Below, one piece after another: positions 26,185 to 34,168 of a DNA stretch of 64,000 nt (position 1 is the stretch's first letter; every line of letters starts with the position of its first letter). This DNA is from Pseudomonas segetis (lineage in GTDB: Bacteria > Pseudomonadota > Gammaproteobacteria > Pseudomonadales > Pseudomonadaceae). The position numbers and the translations under genes are program-made. The DNA lies in contig NZ_FZOG01000005.1 in NCBI RefSeq assembly GCF_900188155.1, positions 248,001 to 312,000 of the forward strand. Reading direction: 5' to 3'. The notes under the pieces are model-generated. The model worked only from the letters and a program-made list of their open reading frames with translations. It was not told the origin of the DNA and ran no database searches.

Positions 26185-27984
26185 TCAGCAGGTTGTGGCG
26201 GGTTTGAGGCCTGCCTGTTGTGCTGTCGGTTGACGCGCCAGAACGTCCCGACCTTCAAGGAACTGACCAAAACCTTGCTGCTTGCCTAGTTCATCGGCGA
26301 ATTCCCGGCCGCGTTGATAGGCAATGCGACCGTTAATCAGGGTGTATTCAACCGCCTCGTCATTGCGTTTCACTACGCGCTGCAAGCCCAGCACCTCCAT
26401 TGGCGCCTCGCAAATTGTGTCCAGGGCGTCGGTCAGGCCTTCGGGGTTGATAACGACCACGTCGGCACGATCACCAACGCGAATATAGCCCGCGTCGATA
26501 CCGATAAAGTCGGCAAGCTCGCCACTGACGCGGTGTACTGCGCGTCCTGTATCCATAAAGGCATTGCCCGCCAGTTCGGCGTCGCGTGCATACTTGAGCA
26601 GGCGCAGGGCAAAGTTGTATTGGGCGATAGAGCGCAAATGCGCGCCGGAGTCGGCAAAACCAGGCTGGGTCCAGTCACTGGCGAGCAACTTATGCATGAC
26701 CTCTGGCCGATGGTTGCCGTAGCAGGTCTGCCACTTGAGCTGGTCGCGATACTGGGTGGCGATGTCGAAGTAGGCATCGACTGCATCAACACCGCGCTCA
26801 CGGCCCAACTGTTCGAAGTTTTTACCGATCATCGAAGCATCCGGGCAGCCGGTAACCCAGCAGTCCGAGAAGTCACGGTGCCATAGACCAATGGTGAAAA
26901 TGGCCTTGACGTGTTTTTTGAACAGGGTACGAAACGCGGGGTCATTGACCTTGGCGTAAATCTCATCCGGCTCCTTCAGGTTGCGCAGTATCTCGCCCGC
27001 ACCGAACTCCTCGAATGCGTTCACATTAAGCCCTTCCAGACTCAAGGTGAACGGCGCAGGCAGGGTTTGCCAGCGAAAATTCCCGCGCAGCAATTTATTG
27101 GCCACCCAGCCCGAAAAGCGGGTGAAGCGGTGCAGCATGGGTTGGGACTTGAGATCCAGCGCGGTGAGCATGGTGCTTTTCAGCGGGCGCCTGAACCAGC
27201 CGTGGGCTTGCCAGAGAAAGGCGAACACATTGATCTTGGTGACTGCATCGGGCGCGCCCTGCATCAGCGCGTTGCGGCGACGGAGGATGGCGAACAGGCG
27301 CGAAAACTCGTGCCAGTTGGCGAAGGTGGAGGGTAGCGGGCTTGACCAGGCACGATCTCCATCCATCTTGTCTAGCCGGGTAGTCATGACCGACAGGCCG
27401 AGACAGCCGGCATCTAGCGCCTCTTCAAGCAGTTGCTCCATGCGTTGCAGCTCGGCTTCGGTGGGTTTGACCTTGCTCGTCGCGCGCTCAAGCCCCATTA
27501 CTTCAACGCGCAGTTCGGAATGGCCGAGAAATGAGCACAGGTTCGGACCTAGCGGATGCTGGTTGTAAAAGTGGCGATAACCGGCCGCATCACGCCAGGT
27601 CTTGTTCTGTTGCAGTATAGGTAGCACGTACTCGCGTGGTACCGCTTCAACCCGGGTAAACAGGTCGGAGCAGTCTTCGGCATCCGCCAGCACCATGCTG
27701 ATCGAGCAGGAGCCGACGGTGACGGTCGTCACGCCATGGCGCACTGATTCTTTAAGTGCGGGCGCAGCAATGACCTCGGCATCATAGTGCGAGTGAATCT
27801 CGATAAAGCCGGGCGTCACCCACTTTCCAGTAGCGTCTATCACCTGCGTGCAGCCGGTTTCATCCAGAGCGCTGAGACTGACCGCGTCGATGCGATTATC
27901 ACGTATACCGAGGTGACGAACCTGGCCGGGCTGGTTGCTACCGTCGAAGTACAAACCGTTTTTTATAATTATGTCGTAGTTCAT
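26185..27984 (-). CDS. N-acyl-D-amino-acid deacylase-like amidohydrolase
   Basis: A 599-residue amidohydrolase-superfamily protein. The beta-sandwich start (IIIKNGLYFDGSNQPG) leads to the metal motif GFIEIHSHYDAE (about 58-69). Conserved D-aminoacylase regions include GVTTVTVGSCSIS, YGNHRPEVMHKLL, FADSGAHLRSIAQYNFALRLL, and the closing VGDRADVVVINPEGL. Members remove acyl groups from N-acyl-D-amino acids or related amides, with zinc. The substrate cannot be read from the sequence. It follows a TauE/SafE-type exporter by 26 nt, so product or substrate export may be coupled. Confidence 0.8.
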   Translation of the reverse strand: MNYDIIIKNGLYFDGSNQPGQVRHLGIRDNRIDAVSLSALDETGCTQVIDATGKWVTPGFIEIHSHYDAEVIAAPALKESVRHGVTTVTVGSCSISMVLADAEDCSDLFTRVEAVPREYVLPILQQNKTWRDAAGYRHFYNQHPLGPNLCSFLGHSELRVEVMGLERATSKVKPTEAELQRMEQLLEEALDAGCLGLSVMTTRLDKMDGDRAWSSPLPSTFANWHEFSRLFAILRRRNALMQGAPDAVTKINVFAFLWQAHGWFRRPLKSTMLTALDLKSQPMLHRFTRFSGWVANKLLRGNFRWQTLPAPFTLSLEGLNVNAFEEFGAGEILRNLKEPDEIYAKVNDPAFRTLFKKHVKAIFTIGLWHRDFSDCWVTGCPDASMIGKNFEQLGRERGVDAVDAYFDIATQYRDQLKWQTCYGNHRPEVMHKLLASDWTQPGFADSGAHLRSIAQYNFALRLLKYARDAELAGNAFMDTGRAVHRVSGELADFIGIDAGYIRVGDRADVVVINPEGLTDALDTICEAPMEVLGLQRVVKRNDEAVEYTLINGRIAYQRGREFADELGKQQGFGQFLEGRDVLARQPTAQQAGLKPATTC

Positions 27985-28010
27985 AAAGGCTCCAGGGACT
28001 CAGAGGTTGC

Positions 28011-28742
28011 TTAACGCGGTATCAGCAACAGACAGCCGGTTACCAACAGCAGGCTGTAAATGGCTATGCGGAAATACTGCTCATTGACATGCCGGTGCAG
28101 GCGTTCGCCCAGCCAGACGCCGATGAGTAACAGTGGTGCGTAGAACGCGACCTGAGGCAGCGTCGGATAGAGCCTGCCGTCGAGCATAAAGGCCAGGGTC
28201 AGCAACGAATTGAGGCTGAACCAGACGCAAACCAGGGTGGCGCGAAAGCGGCTTTTATCCAGGGTGTTTCCGGCCAGCGCATGGACCAGCAAGGGGCCGC
28301 CAGAAGCAAACAGGCCGTGGCTAATACCTGCGGCCACTGTGATCATCCGGTTTTGCCAAAGTGGTCGCGCATGACTGACGCTTGATGTGCGCAGGCGCAA
28401 CAGCTCGCGCCCGGCAAACACCAGTATCAGCACGCCGAGAGCGCGCTTGGCCAACTGGGCATCGATTACCGGCAGCAACGCATAGCCAATAATGGTGCCG
28501 ACTGCCATGCCTGGCAGGATCATGCCAAGCAACAGTTTTAGGTCAATCAGTTTGCGGTAGCGCCAGCTCAAGTAACCGGTCATGCAGATATTGAGCGGTA
28601 CCAGGATCGGCAACAGCAGCTCGATTGGCAGCAGCAGTGCGCCGAGTGACAAGGCAATCACGATACTGCCAAAGCCGGTAACGGCTTCAAGCGTATAGGC
28701 GAGCAATATGAATATGCCCAGGGCAATCCAAGCCAGTTCCAT
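28011..28742 (-). CDS. TauE/SafE-family membrane transporter
   Basis: The 243 residues form about eight membrane helices in two similar halves, with the family's glycine-rich first half (EAVTGFGSIVIALSLGALLLP) and a second-half repeat (AAGISHGLFASGGPLLVHAL). The family moves sulfite, sulfoacetate or other organic anions outward. Placed 26 nt upstream of the amidohydrolase, it probably exports or imports a carboxylate related to that enzyme. The exact ligand is unknown. Confidence 0.8.
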   Translation of the reverse strand: MELAWIALGIFILLAYTLEAVTGFGSIVIALSLGALLLPIELLLPILVPLNICMTGYLSWRYRKLIDLKLLLGMILPGMAVGTIIGYALLPVIDAQLAKRALGVLILVFAGRELLRLRTSSVSHARPLWQNRMITVAAGISHGLFASGGPLLVHALAGNTLDKSRFRATLVCVWFSLNSLLTLAFMLDGRLYPTLPQVAFYAPLLLIGVWLGERLHRHVNEQYFRIAIYSLLLVTGCLLLIPR

Positions 28743-28882
28743 TAGGTTTCTCTTTTAAGCGGGTATTGAGTTACAGAAACTTCCAGGGCGTTAAGCACCT
28801 TGTCCACTCCCAGCCATCGGTGGATGCTCAAGGGGCGCTGGTCATGCCGCATGGATTTCTCTGTGATGGTGATTGATGAGCC

Positions 28883-29665
28883 TTATTCCATTTCTCCGGC
28901 AAACCGCTGGCTCATTTTCTTGTAGTAATAGGCCGGGGCGATTCGCCACAACAAGCTGGCAAGCCAGCTGCCACGATCAGGAAACAAGCGTTCGCGGCGT
29001 TGCTCCAGGGCGACCAGTATTTGTTCGGCCATCCAGTCTGCGCCTCGAATCTGGCCGATGGTCGAGCGCGCATGCCCGGCGCGTTTGCCATCGGCGCCCA
29101 GCGCATTACGGTCAATGGGGGTGTCGAGAAAGCTTGGGTAGACCATCAACAGGCCGATACCTTGTTGCGCGATCTCTGCGCGCAGCACCTCGAAGCTCTG
29201 GCTCAGTGCGCTTTTCGCCGCGCAATAGCCCGCCCGGCCCAGCACTGGCATCCAACCGGCCATTGAGCCAATTGCCGCGACCTGGCCAGCGCTTTCGCGC
29301 AACAAGGGCAGGGCGCTCAGGGTGAGTTCCAATGGCGCGTGATAGTCAACGGCCATGACCTTGTGAAAGACCGCAGTTTGAGTCTTGACGGTGGGTGAGC
29401 GATGGGTGATGCCCGCGTTGTTGATCAACAGATCAAGGCGTGTGAATTTCTCTGTGCAGGCTTGCAACAATTGGCCGTGAGTCTCAGGGTCGGTGATGTC
29501 GCCAGCAATGCCCAGCACCTGTTCGCCACCGAGTTGCTCAATACGCTCAGCCAGGCCGACAGCATCGATGTCTGTCAGCAGCAGGGCATGACCTCGGGCA
29601 TGGCAGGCGCGCGCAAGTTCCCAGCCGAGGCCGCTGGCGGCGCCAGTTATAAGGACGACTTTCAT
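28883..29665 (-). CDS. short-chain dehydrogenase/reductase
   Basis: A 260-residue classical SDR: TGAASGLGWELARA cofactor motif (about 7-20), NNAG (about 90-93), catalytic Ser in IGSMAG and Tyr-x3-Lys in YCAAKSALSQ. The C-terminal extension after residue 225 ends YYYKKMSQRF. Its ATG overlaps the stop of the SBF transporter gene by 4 nt (ATGA). Together with the monooxygenase upstream it forms a three-gene unit. Plausible work: oxidising an alcohol to the ketone the monooxygenase uses, or reducing its product. Confidence 0.85.
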   Translation of the reverse strand: MKVVLITGAASGLGWELARACHARGHALLLTDIDAVGLAERIEQLGGEQVLGIAGDITDPETHGQLLQACTEKFTRLDLLINNAGITHRSPTVKTQTAVFHKVMAVDYHAPLELTLSALPLLRESAGQVAAIGSMAGWMPVLGRAGYCAAKSALSQSFEVLRAEIAQQGIGLLMVYPSFLDTPIDRNALGADGKRAGHARSTIGQIRGADWMAEQILVALEQRRERLFPDRGSWLASLLWRIAPAYYYKKMSQRFAGEME

Positions 29666-30603
29666 AACTGTTTTTCTCCGGCTGGCGTCAGTTTATTGAG
29701 GGTGGATGTGGCGTCAGCGGGTGGCCTGCGAGACCACAAATAAGCCAGGCTCAGGCCCGTGACCAAGTGCCAGCAGCCCCAGAATGCAGCGATCAGCAAC
29801 ATGCCGCTGGCCTGGGGGAAGAAGGTGAATATAATCACCAGCCCCAGCGCCGAGTTCTGGATGCCGACCTCAAGGGTGATTGCACGGCGATCAGCCGCTG
29901 GCAAGCCACTCAAGCGGGCGCTGATATAGCCAGTCGACAGTGCCAGGGCGTTATGTGCGACTACCAACCAGAAGAACAGGTGGAAGTTGCTGAGGAATTG
30001 CTCGAAGTTCTTGCTAAAGGCGATCCCGACAAATGCCAGCATGACCAGCAATGCAAAGATGCGCAGGGGTTTTTCGATACGCTTCGACAGGCCAGGGAAG
30101 CCTTTGCCAACCCACATGCCAAGTACCAGCGGCAAGCCAAGCACCAACAGCACCATCAACAGTAAATTCAGCGGATCAATCGATATCTCGGTCAGCAGCG
30201 GGCGTGTATAGGGGTTTAGCCAGGCGTACAGGCCAAAGTTGAGCGGGGTTAAAACACTGGCAGCCACACTGGAAACTGCCGTCATGCTCACCGACACCGC
30301 CACATTGCCGCGCGCCATCCAGGTCATGATATTGGAGAAGCTGCCACCGGGGCAGGCAGCAACGAGCGCCATGCCCATTGCCAGCATGGGCTCGATCTTC
30401 AACGCCCAACAGGCCAGGCAGGTCAATGCCGGAAGCAGAATGAACTGCGCAACCAAGCCGATGGCTGGCGCCTTGGGCTCACGGGCGATGCGCTTGAAAT
30501 CATCGATTTTGAGATCAAGGGAAACACCAAACATCATCACCGCGAGGATGAGGTTGATCAGGATCAGGCTCGATGGGTCGAATTGAATCGCTACGTTTTC
30601 CAC
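29662..30603 (-). CDS. bile acid:sodium symporter (SBF) family transporter
   Basis: The 313 residues carry about nine or ten membrane helices. SBF-family segments include the conserved FGVSLDLKIDDFKRIAREPKA near the start, AACPGGSFSNIMTWMARGNVAVSVSMT (about 107-133) and EVGIQNSALGLVIIF (about 240-254). The two crossover motifs suggest sodium-coupled uptake of an organic anion, such as a steroid or other hydrophobic carboxylate. It starts 9 nt after the monooxygenase gene and overlaps the SDR gene. Substrate inferred only from context. Confidence 0.85.
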   Translation of the reverse strand: MENVAIQFDPSSLILINLILAVMMFGVSLDLKIDDFKRIAREPKAPAIGLVAQFILLPALTCLACWALKIEPMLAMGMALVAACPGGSFSNIMTWMARGNVAVSVSMTAVSSVAASVLTPLNFGLYAWLNPYTRPLLTEISIDPLNLLLMVLLVLGLPLVLGMWVGKGFPGLSKRIEKPLRIFALLVMLAFVGIAFSKNFEQFLSNFHLFFWLVVAHNALALSTGYISARLSGLPAADRRAITLEVGIQNSALGLVIIFTFFPQASGMLLIAAFWGCWHLVTGLSLAYLWSRRPPADATSTLNKLTPAGEKQL

Positions 30604-30612
30604 AAACGATCC

Positions 30613-31947
30613 CTACTGTGCGCTGCTGCTGATAAACGCTGCTGACTGGCTGGCCAGTTCACTTTTTAGCTCTGCGCTGTGCTTGGCGATACTTTGCCGG
30701 TAAGTGTCTTTGTGCACGTAGTAGGCCATGCGCTCCAACTCAAGATAGTTATAGCCGCCGTCGAGACGAATGCTCGCGCGCTCGCGCTTGATTGCCTGGA
30801 ATGCCCTGGCCGCCGCGCTGCCTTGCTGCAATTGATGGATATACAAGGCCACCAATTCCGCCTGCTCGTCGCGCCCTTGCCAGCCAAGGCCGGATGCCTC
30901 GACCATGCCCATCATGAACAGGTCATCGTACTCGGGGTGAAAGACATTGAGGTACAACTGCGGGGCGCCGACCTGGGCTGGCCAGTTGAGGTGTTCACGG
31001 GCAATAAAGGGGTAATCCAGCTTGTAGCCGGTGCCTTGCAGAATCAGGTCGTATTCGGCGGTTTGGCCGTCGCTGAACGTCACTTGCTGGCCATCAATCC
31101 TCGCGATGTCACGCCGCGCCTTGATGTCGCCATGACCCAGGTGGTGCAAAACCAGTGAGTTCATCACCGGGTGCGATTCATAGAGCTTGTAGTCGGGGTC
31201 AGGCAGGCCGTAATTGGACGGCTTGCCAACCAGGGCGCGGATCAACAGGCCATCGATAAACTGCTTCATGGGGCGCGGTAGCTTGACAGCGCCACCAAAG
31301 GTATCTGTCGGTTTGCCCAGGATGAACTTGGGCAGGAAGTAATAGCCGCGGCGGACTGAAAGATCAACCGAGGCTGCGCGGTGCACCGCGTCGACCGCAA
31401 TATCACAGGCCGAGTTGCCACAACCGACAATCAGCACGCGTTTGCCGCTGAATACCTCGGGGCTTGAGTATTCGCTGGAGTGCATCAGTTCGCCACTGAA
31501 GGTGCCCGGCAGCTTTGGCATATTGGGTTTGTGCAGGGTGCCGTTGGCGATCAGCACGCCATCGAACTGCCAGCTACGTTGCTCGCCGTCATGTTCGCTG
31601 ATTAGCTTCCAACCTTTGTCCAAGCGCTGGATTTCAATAACGCGGGTGTTGAAGTGGTAATGGGGGCGCAGTTCGAAGTGCTCGGCATAGTCGCGAAAGT
31701 AACGGCGCATTTGACTGTGATGCGGGTAGGGCGCCACATCTTCGTCCATCGGAAACTCGCTGAACTGGGTCGTACCCTTTGATGAGATCAGGTGGGCCGA
31801 CTCGTACATGGTGCTGTGCGGGTTATCGATATCCCACAAGCCGCCCACATCGCCGTTAAGCTCGAAGCCAATAAAGTCGATGCCATACTTTTTCAGTTGG
31901 CGTGCAGTGCACAAGCCCATTGGGCCTGCGCCGATAATGGCGTACAT
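30613..31947 (-). CDS. flavin-containing monooxygenase (FMO/Baeyer-Villiger-like)
   Basis: A 444-residue flavoprotein with FAD-binding IIGAGPMG (about 4-11), an NADPH-binding VGCGNSACD (about 174-182), and the FMO fingerprint FSGELMHSSEY (FxGxxxHxxxY). Family members oxygenate N/S atoms or ketones. Good SD (GAGGT). First gene of the unit FMO-SBF transporter-SDR, with a 9-nt gap to the transporter, so a transported ketone or amine is the likely substrate class. Confidence 0.85.
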   Translation of the reverse strand: MYAIIGAGPMGLCTARQLKKYGIDFIGFELNGDVGGLWDIDNPHSTMYESAHLISSKGTTQFSEFPMDEDVAPYPHHSQMRRYFRDYAEHFELRPHYHFNTRVIEIQRLDKGWKLISEHDGEQRSWQFDGVLIANGTLHKPNMPKLPGTFSGELMHSSEYSSPEVFSGKRVLIVGCGNSACDIAVDAVHRAASVDLSVRRGYYFLPKFILGKPTDTFGGAVKLPRPMKQFIDGLLIRALVGKPSNYGLPDPDYKLYESHPVMNSLVLHHLGHGDIKARRDIARIDGQQVTFSDGQTAEYDLILQGTGYKLDYPFIAREHLNWPAQVGAPQLYLNVFHPEYDDLFMMGMVEASGLGWQGRDEQAELVALYIHQLQQGSAAARAFQAIKRERASIRLDGGYNYLELERMAYYVHKDTYRQSIAKHSAELKSELASQSAAFISSSAQ

Positions 31948-32114
31948 ATGTAACCTCTGGCGTTGTTATTGTTGTTAAGGCCGATAGCCGCGCATGCCGC
32001 GCAATGCTCGATAACTGGGTTAATTATTGCGTGACCGCGGGGGCCTACTTCAATGACAATCGGCGCCTTTCCCCGACATATCCTGGTCAGGGATGTCACG
32101 GTAGAGAGCGGGTG

Positions 32115-32888
32115 ATGCCTGGATTACCTCCGGAAGATGAATTGCAAGAAGAGCGTTTGCTGGCTGAAGTGCATGACGCATTCGGTGTGATTCGTGTGGT
32201 TGAAATCGGTGAATACCGGTTTCTAGAGTTCGGCGATGCGATTGAGCAGAGCTGCGTATTCAGCGCTGATCCCAGTTGGCTTGAGTACGACTATACGCGG
32301 GCAATGTTTCTGGGGGCGCTGGCCCATGAGTCACCGGAAACGGCGCTGTTTCTGGGGTTGGGCGCCGGTAACCTGACCCAGGCATGCCTGAAGTTCCTGC
32401 CGCTCGATGATGTTGAAACCATCGAGTTGCGCGCCGATGTCCCGCGCCTGGCCATGGACTTCCTCGGTCTTGATGACGACCCGAGGTTGACCGTGCGTAT
32501 CGGCGATGCCATGGACCTGCTGCCCAGCGCTGAAACCGCGGATCTGATTTTCGTTGACCTGTACACCGACCACGGCCCGGGAGTTGCCCATCTGGCGTGG
32601 CGTTTTCTTGAGGATTGCCAGCGCAAGCTCAACCCCGGTGGCTGGTTGATTATCAACCAATGGGCAACCGATGATGGCAAGCCATTGGGCGCAGCTTTAC
32701 TGCGCGGGCTGTTCAATCGGCATTATTGGGAGTGTCCGGTCAAAGAGGGCAATGTGATGTTGCTGGTTCCCGCCGAACTTGATCAGGTACTGGACATGCC
32801 TGGCTTGCAGGCACGGGCCGAACGCCTGGCGCCAGAGCTTGGCTATTCGCTGCAGCCCTTGATCACTGCGTTGCGCCCCGCCAGTTAG
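32115..32888 (+). CDS. spermidine synthase-like methyltransferase-fold protein
   Basis: From the ATG at 32115, which fits an AGAGAG SD, the protein has 257 residues of the spermine/spermidine synthase fold. Marks are the nucleotide-binding LFLGLGAGNLTQACLKFLP (about 77-95) and ETIELRAD (about 101-108). DPRLTVRIGDAMDLL and DLIFVDLYTDHGPG supply further ligand contacts. The aminopropyltransferase catalytic Asp in the GGxDG motif of true spermidine synthases is not evident, so the reaction is uncertain. Homologues of this type are common as orphans in Pseudomonas. Confidence 0.75.
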   Translation: MPGLPPEDELQEERLLAEVHDAFGVIRVVEIGEYRFLEFGDAIEQSCVFSADPSWLEYDYTRAMFLGALAHESPETALFLGLGAGNLTQACLKFLPLDDVETIELRADVPRLAMDFLGLDDDPRLTVRIGDAMDLLPSAETADLIFVDLYTDHGPGVAHLAWRFLEDCQRKLNPGGWLIINQWATDDGKPLGAALLRGLFNRHYWECPVKEGNVMLLVPAELDQVLDMPGLQARAERLAPELGYSLQPLITALRPAS

Positions 32889-32910
32889 CCAGGCTGGTGT
32901 TTCTGCGCTC

Positions 32911-32944
32911 GTAGGATGCGACAAGCGCAGCTTGTCCATCGGCG
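32911..32944. repeat. REP-like palindromic element
   Basis: The segment GTAGGATGCGACAAGC...GCTTGTCCATCGGCG folds as a 7-bp stem (GACAAGC/GCTTGTC) with a GCA loop, flanked by GAT/ATC. Its shape and wording match the dispersed GGATG...CCATC palindromes I know from intergenic regions of Pseudomonas. Placed between two convergent genes, it may also help stop transcription. Confidence 0.5.
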
Positions 32945-32989
32945 CGCAAACAACATCAGTATGTATCCAATGGAGATTGGCTAATGGGT

Positions 32990-33781
32990 TCAGCGGCCCT
33001 TGAAGTCTCCAGGGCGGCGTTCAAGCATGGCTTTGAGGCCTTCCTTGGCATCTTCGGTTTTCATCAGCTTCATCAGGGTTGGATGCAAGCTGGCCGCTGC
33101 CGCTGCTTCGCCTTCACGAACCGTCTGGCGGGCAGAAGCCAATGTCGCGCGGACGGCCTGTGGCGCTTGTGCGGCAATTCGCCCCGCAAGCCACAAGGCC
33201 TGTGGCATCAACTCCTCACTGGCAAGTACTTCCTGGACCAGGCTCAGGCGATAGGCTTCATGGGCGTCAAATTCATCGCCGGTCAGCAGCCAGCGCATTG
33301 CATTGCCCCAGCCGGTGATATGCGGCAGGCGCAAGGTGGCGCCACCGAATGGGAAGATGCCGCGTTGAACCTCCATTTGCGCAAAACGGGTATTGCTGGC
33401 GCACAAGTTGATATCCGAGGCCAGCATCAATTCGATACCAATGGTGTAGCAATAACCCTTTGCTGCAACTATCACCGGCTTGCTCACCCGTGGGCCGCCA
33501 AACACCCCCCATGGGTCGCAACCGCCAGCAGGCACTTGCCATCCAGAGGTGAACTCCGGCCCTATGCTGGCCAGGTCGAGACCGGCAGTGAAATGCTCGC
33601 CATGGGCGAATATCAAGGCTACGCGTGCATCATCATCACGTTCGAACTCACCGTAAGCCATGCACAGGTCGTTGAGCATATCGAGGTCAAAGGCATTACG
33701 TTTGGCGCATCGATCAAGGCCAATCAACATTACGTGGTCGCGTTTTTCACGACTGACCTGTCCGGCGTTGCTTGCGCTCAT
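32990..33781 (-). CDS. enoyl-CoA hydratase/isomerase (crotonase family)
   Basis: The ATG at 33781 has an AAGGA SD and gives 263 residues; the longer frame adds an unlikely leader. Crotonase marks: the oxyanion segment GEHFTAGLDLASIG (about 62-75) and AAKGYCYTIGIELMLASDINL. The acid/base Glu is not at the usual second position, since that segment reads RGIFPFGG (FPFGG instead of the Glu-containing PEx), so it may be an isomerase or another crotonase rather than a hydratase. It stands alone between the methyltransferase and the helicase. Confidence 0.8.
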   Translation of the reverse strand: MSASNAGQVSREKRDHVMLIGLDRCAKRNAFDLDMLNDLCMAYGEFERDDDARVALIFAHGEHFTAGLDLASIGPEFTSGWQVPAGGCDPWGVFGGPRVSKPVIVAAKGYCYTIGIELMLASDINLCASNTRFAQMEVQRGIFPFGGATLRLPHITGWGNAMRWLLTGDEFDAHEAYRLSLVQEVLASEELMPQALWLAGRIAAQAPQAVRATLASARQTVREGEAAAAASLHPTLMKLMKTEDAKEGLKAMLERRPGDFKGR

Positions 33782-33923
33782 AAGCAAAGATCCTTCTACA
33801 TATTCGAGGTTTACTGGGGTATAGCCTTCATGATTGAGCTTGTCCACGAACTGCAGCGGCTGTGTGGACAGGGCTTAAAAATATGACCGTTTGGCAGTGT
33901 TTGAGTTTAATTAACGGAAAACC

Positions 33924-33952
33924 GTCACATTTGTCAGCTTTTCCGGTATAGT
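33924..33952 (+). promoter_or_regulatory. predicted promoter of the DEAD-box helicase
   Basis: GTCACA (33924-33929) and TATAGT (33947-33952) are 17 nt apart. Start of transcription would be near 33959, leaving a leader of about 210 nt. Confidence 0.45.
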
Positions 33953-34168
33953 GCGCGCCGGTCAATTCTTGGCCGCGTTCAGGTAGTGCAACTCGCTGGG
34001 GGGCTTTCCTCGGCAGCCAGTCCGTATAACGGGCTATCCTTGACGATTCAATTATCATACGTTTTCGCAAATCCCCGCCGACACGGCTGCCAGGGTGACC
34101 CCAGGGTCTTACACGGCATGCGCAGCTTTGGAGCATGGGTCTTTGCGGATGCACTTAGAGGCAGACCC
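33953..34168 (+). other. long leader of the helicase gene
   Basis: About 210 nt between the predicted start point and the ATG, with no convincing ORF. Long untranslated leaders are typical of cold-inducible DEAD-box helicase mRNAs in Proteobacteria, where structure and cold-shock proteins set stability and translation. This role is inferred; no conserved RNA family was recognised. Confidence 0.4.
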
